NCBI GenBank assembly: GCA_937872005.1
Contig: CALMPQ010000329.1
Span: 1-6,611, forward strand
Length of the DNA stretch: 6,611 nucleotides
Source: an uncultured Propioniciclava sp.
GTDB lineage: Bacteria > Actinomycetota > Actinomycetes > Propionibacteriales > Propionibacteriaceae
Direction: 5' to 3'
Numbering within the stretch: the first letter of the stretch is position 1; every line of letters starts with the position of its first letter. The position numbers and the translations under genes are program-made. The notes beneath the pieces are model-generated. The model was not told the DNA's origin and searched no databases. It was given only the letters and a program-made list of their open reading frames with translations. Of this stretch, positions 4,347 to 6,611 are shown piece by piece.

Positions 4347-6271
4347 TACGGCAGGCGGCGCCGCACGTCCTGGCGCTGCGACGGGCCAGGGACCCACGTG
4401 CTCACCCAAGGCAGATGGTCGCGGATGTGCCGGACGCCGTCCTCGAGTCGCACGAACCGACCCTCGAGCAGCTTCTTCGCCAACGCTCGGTCGCCGGCAT
4501 CGGTGTTGTGCCACAACGCCCTGAACAGGGCGTCGACCCGCACCCGCGCCTGGGCGCAGAACTGGTCGGAAAGGTCGACGTTCTCGGGGTGTGTGTCGAC
4601 CTCCGCCCGCGCCCGCACGCAACAGGCGGCCATCGCGTACAGCTCGGCGCCGATGTCGACGGCGCGGCCGAGGAAGGCCTGTCGGTGCTCGAGGCGTCCC
4701 CGCCAGCGGGCCATGCCGGCGAAGATGTTGAGCGCGAGGCGGCGTGAGGTGCGCTCCAGCCAGCGCACGTGTCCGGCCAGCGACCCGAACTCGGCGTAGG
4801 AACCCGGAACAACACCCGCACCGGCGACCAACGTGGGCAGCCAGCCGGCGTAGAACCCGGCCGCCCTGCCCACGGCGCGTGCCTTGGCGTCGAGGTCGGC
4901 GTCCGGGTCGATGATGTCGCCGGCGACGGCGAGGTGGGTGTCGACGGCCTCGCGCGCGATGAGGAGGTGCATGATCTCGGTGGCGCCCTCAAAGATGCGG
5001 TTGATGCGCAGGTCGCGCAGGATCTGCTCGACCTCGGCGGGCCGTTCGCCGCGGGCCTCGAGGCTCTCGGCGGTCTCGTAGCCGCGGCCGCCGCGGACCT
5101 GGACGAGGTCGTCGGCGATCTTCCAAGCCATCTCGGAGGTGTACAGCTTCACCAGGGCCGCCTCGATGCGGATGTCGTTGCTCTCGTCATCAGCGAGCAT
5201 GCACGACAGGTCGAGCATGGACTCCAGCGCGTAGGTGGTCGCCGCCATGAACGCGAGCTTGGCCGCGATGGCCTCGTGGTCACCGATGCGGCGTCCCCAC
5301 TGGACGCGCTCGGCCGACCAACCCCGCGCGACGTGCAGGCACCACTTGGCGGCCCCGACGCACATGGCGGGCAGGGAGAGTCGACCGGTGTTCAGGGTGG
5401 CCAGGGCGATCTTGAGGCCGCGACCGACGCCGGTGAGCACGTTCTCGGCCGGGACGGCGACGTCGTGGAAGCGCACCACGGCGTTCTCGATGCCGCGCAG
5501 GCCGAGGAAGGCGTTGCGGTTCTCGATGGTGATGCCGGGGGAGTTCGCCTCGACGACGAACGCTGTGATGCCGCCCTTGCTCGAGCCATCCTCGGACGCC
5601 GGGACCCGGGCCATCACCACGAACAGCCCGGCGACGGTTCCGTTGGTGGCCCACAGCTTCACCCCGTTGAGGCGGAATGATCCGTCGGGCTGTGGATCGG
5701 CGCTGGTGGCGAGGCGGGCGGGGTCGGAGCCCACGTCGGGCTCGGTCAGCAGGAAGGCCGACACCTCCCCGGACGCCGTGCGGGGCAGGAAGCGCTCCTT
5801 CTGCTCGGCCGAGCCGAACATCTTCACCGGCTGGGGGACGCCGATCGACTGGTGGGCGCTCAACAGGGCGCCGAGCGACGGGTTGGCCGAGCCGAACAGC
5901 GTGAGGGACTTGTTGTAGTACAGGTGGGAGAGGCCAACGCCGCCGTACTCGGTGGGGATCTTCATGCCGAACGCCCCGATCGCGGTCAGCTCGGCGAACG
6001 TCTCGTCGGGGATGCGCGCCTCGCGCTCGATGCGGCGTCCGTCGACGCGGTCGGCCACCTCGCGGGCCTTGGCGAGGAACGCCTCCCCGCGGTGCCGGTC
6101 CTCGGGGGTGGGGGAGGGCCAGGGGTCGATGAGGTCGAGGCGGAGGCGTCCGAGGAAGAGTTCCTTGCCGAAGCTGGGCTTGCTCCACGCCTGTTCCCGG
6201 GCGGCTTCGGCGACCTTGCGGGCTTCGCGGGCGGTGGGGTTGGGCTGCTGGGGACGAGTCGTGGTGGTCAT
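4346..6271 (-). CDS. Acyl-CoA dehydrogenase, long VLCAD/ACAD9-like form
   Basis: This 641-residue FAD enzyme introduces the first double bond in fatty acyl-CoA beta-oxidation and passes electrons to electron-transfer flavoprotein. Domains in order are: a polar N-terminal extension (1-60), an alpha domain with IPTEYGGVGLSHL (105-117), the signature LTEPDVGSD (175-183), a beta domain with KLWATNG (205-211), LGLRGIENAVVRF (257-269) and VPAENVLTGVGRG (273-285), then the second alpha domain with RVQWGRRIGDHEAIAAKLA (322-340), QVRGGRGYE (391-399) and RIFEGATEIMHLLIAR (425-440). Glu428 in IFEG is the expected catalytic base, placed as in VLCAD and MCAD. About 200 further residues follow, whereas short-form enzymes of about 380-400 residues end soon after this site. 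This matches very-long-chain types that dimerise or meet the membrane through that region. The FEGT consensus reads FEGA. AGGAGG four bases before the ATG at 6271 supports the start. Chain-length preference is inferred only from architecture. Confidence 0.95.
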   Translation of the reverse strand: MTTTTRPQQPNPTAREARKVAEAAREQAWSKPSFGKELFLGRLRLDLIDPWPSPTPEDRHRGEAFLAKAREVADRVDGRRIEREARIPDETFAELTAIGAFGMKIPTEYGGVGLSHLYYNKSLTLFGSANPSLGALLSAHQSIGVPQPVKMFGSAEQKERFLPRTASGEVSAFLLTEPDVGSDPARLATSADPQPDGSFRLNGVKLWATNGTVAGLFVVMARVPASEDGSSKGGITAFVVEANSPGITIENRNAFLGLRGIENAVVRFHDVAVPAENVLTGVGRGLKIALATLNTGRLSLPAMCVGAAKWCLHVARGWSAERVQWGRRIGDHEAIAAKLAFMAATTYALESMLDLSCMLADDESNDIRIEAALVKLYTSEMAWKIADDLVQVRGGRGYETAESLEARGERPAEVEQILRDLRINRIFEGATEIMHLLIAREAVDTHLAVAGDIIDPDADLDAKARAVGRAAGFYAGWLPTLVAGAGVVPGSYAEFGSLAGHVRWLERTSRRLALNIFAGMARWRGRLEHRQAFLGRAVDIGAELYAMAACCVRARAEVDTHPENVDLSDQFCAQARVRVDALFRALWHNTDAGDRALAKKLLEGRFVRLEDGVRHIRDHLPWVSTWVPGPSQRQDVRRRLP

Positions 6272-6300
6272 GGCGCCTCCTCGCGCTCACGGGATTGTCC

Positions 6301-6330
6301 ACGGTAACCCCGCCGGGACGCCCACGTCGA
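6301..6330 (-). promoter_or_regulatory. Candidate promoter of the acyl-CoA dehydrogenase gene
   Basis: Reading the minus strand, TCGACG (6330-6325, four of six matches to TTGACA) is followed after 18 bases by TACCGT (6306-6301), a TAnnnT -10. The transcript would start near 6294, leaving a leader of roughly 23 bases with the AGGAGG site. The -35 lies in the loop of the 6308-6356 inverted repeat. This is a pattern match only. Confidence 0.4.
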
Positions 6331-6356
6331 GGGGTTGGGCTGGGCGACCGGCGGGG
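6308..6356. terminator. 49-bp inverted repeat between the VOC and acyl-CoA dehydrogenase genes
   Basis: CCCCGCCGG (6308-6316) pairs perfectly with CCGGCGGGG (6348-6356). After a small internal loop (GA opposite A), CGCCCA (6319-6324) pairs with TGGGCG (6341-6346), giving 15 pairs around a 16-base loop. It begins 17 bases after the VOC stop at 6374, where a terminator is expected, but has no T-tract. It also covers the -35 and spacer region of the likely dehydrogenase promoter, so an operator or attenuator role is possible. Confidence 0.6.
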
Positions 6357-6373
6357 GAGGAGGCGCCCCGACC

Positions 6374-6611
6374 TCAGGCCGCCGAGCCGGCGATGTTGAC
6401 GTGCCAGACGATGCCGAACCGGTCGACGAGCTGGCCGTACTCGTCGCCCCACATCTGGTTCTGCAGCGGGATGATCACCTGGCCGCCCTGGCTCAGGGCG
6501 TCCCAGTAGCCGCGAAGCGCATCGCCCTCGTCACCCGACAGGCTGATCTGCACATGGGTGCCCGGGTTGTACTCGCCCATGCCCTCGGCGAAGTCGCTGG
6601 CGAAGATGTTG
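6374..6611 (-). CDS. VOC-superfamily PhnB-like protein, 5' end cut by window edge
   Basis: Only the C-terminal 78 residues are visible; the gene enters from the right edge with no start in the window. They show the second half of a glyoxalase/VOC fold typical of PhnB-like proteins (PF06983): NIFASDFAEGM, the strand THVQISLSGD, a helix with GYWDALSQGGQVIIPLQ, then the MWGDEYGQLVDRFG and IVWHVN ending. In this family WG-x-x-x-G followed by D-x-FG-x-x-W near the end is characteristic. Members are small dimers whose substrates are mostly unknown; old annotations as demethylubiquinone methyltransferase or glyoxalase are inherited by similarity and should not be trusted. The ATG in the visible part (6580) is an internal methionine, because family residues precede it. 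It lies upstream of the dehydrogenase gene on the same strand, but the 102-bp gap with hairpin and promoter suggests separate transcription. Confidence 0.88.
   Translation of the reverse strand, partial: NIFASDFAEGMGEYNPGTHVQISLSGDEGDALRGYWDALSQGGQVIIPLQNQMWGDEYGQLVDRFGIVWHVNIAGSAA

Noticed and set aside
4769..5680. 303-codon plus-strand frame antisense to the dehydrogenase
   Set aside because: Rich in G, V, D, L and A as expected from the complement of GC-rich codons; no ribosome site or motif supports it.
5280..6452. 390-codon minus-strand frame overlapping the acyl-CoA dehydrogenase in another frame
   Set aside because: Arginine-rich frame-shifted reading of the dehydrogenase; the true frame carries all acyl-CoA dehydrogenase motifs.

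Overview
The window reads as ordinary chromosome of a high-GC Gram-positive bacterium (Actinomycetota). G and C dominate third codon positions throughout. The MsrA has the cysteine layout known from corynebacteria, the Dsb-type proteins are membrane-anchored in the actinobacterial style, and TAnnnT -10-like hexamers sit just upstream of start codons. The genus cannot be fixed from sequence alone. No tRNA, rRNA, CRISPR array, transposase or phage gene was seen.

Left part (1-1805): a methionine sulfoxide reductase A gene runs leftwards off the edge. It is divergent, across 52 bp, from a rightward pair: a MOSC-domain protein and a small barstar-like protein. The two overlap by four bases (ATGA).

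Middle (1849-4289): a TrpX-type ABC-transporter lipoprotein stands without its permease or ATPase. About 80 bp further on is a GTGA-overlapping pair. The first gene encodes a membrane-anchored DUF929 protein with a CSFC thioredoxin-like motif. The second encodes a four-helix VKOR-family quinone-linked thiol oxidase. Together they look like a self-contained extracytoplasmic disulfide-forming module in which the DUF929 protein takes the place of DsbA. This is the most interesting part of the window.

Right part (4290-6611): the VKOR gene converges on a 641-residue acyl-CoA dehydrogenase gene. They are separated by a short 22-bp tandem repeat that runs into a long hairpin, probably a two-way terminator. 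Upstream of the dehydrogenase, on the same strand, is the 3' end of a PhnB-type VOC protein gene. A 49-bp inverted repeat lies between them and overlaps the likely dehydrogenase promoter.

Three loci here handle sulfur or thiol redox chemistry (MsrA, MOSC, DUF929/VKOR), but only DUF929/VKOR is tied together by gene structure. The rest looks like unrelated housekeeping genes.
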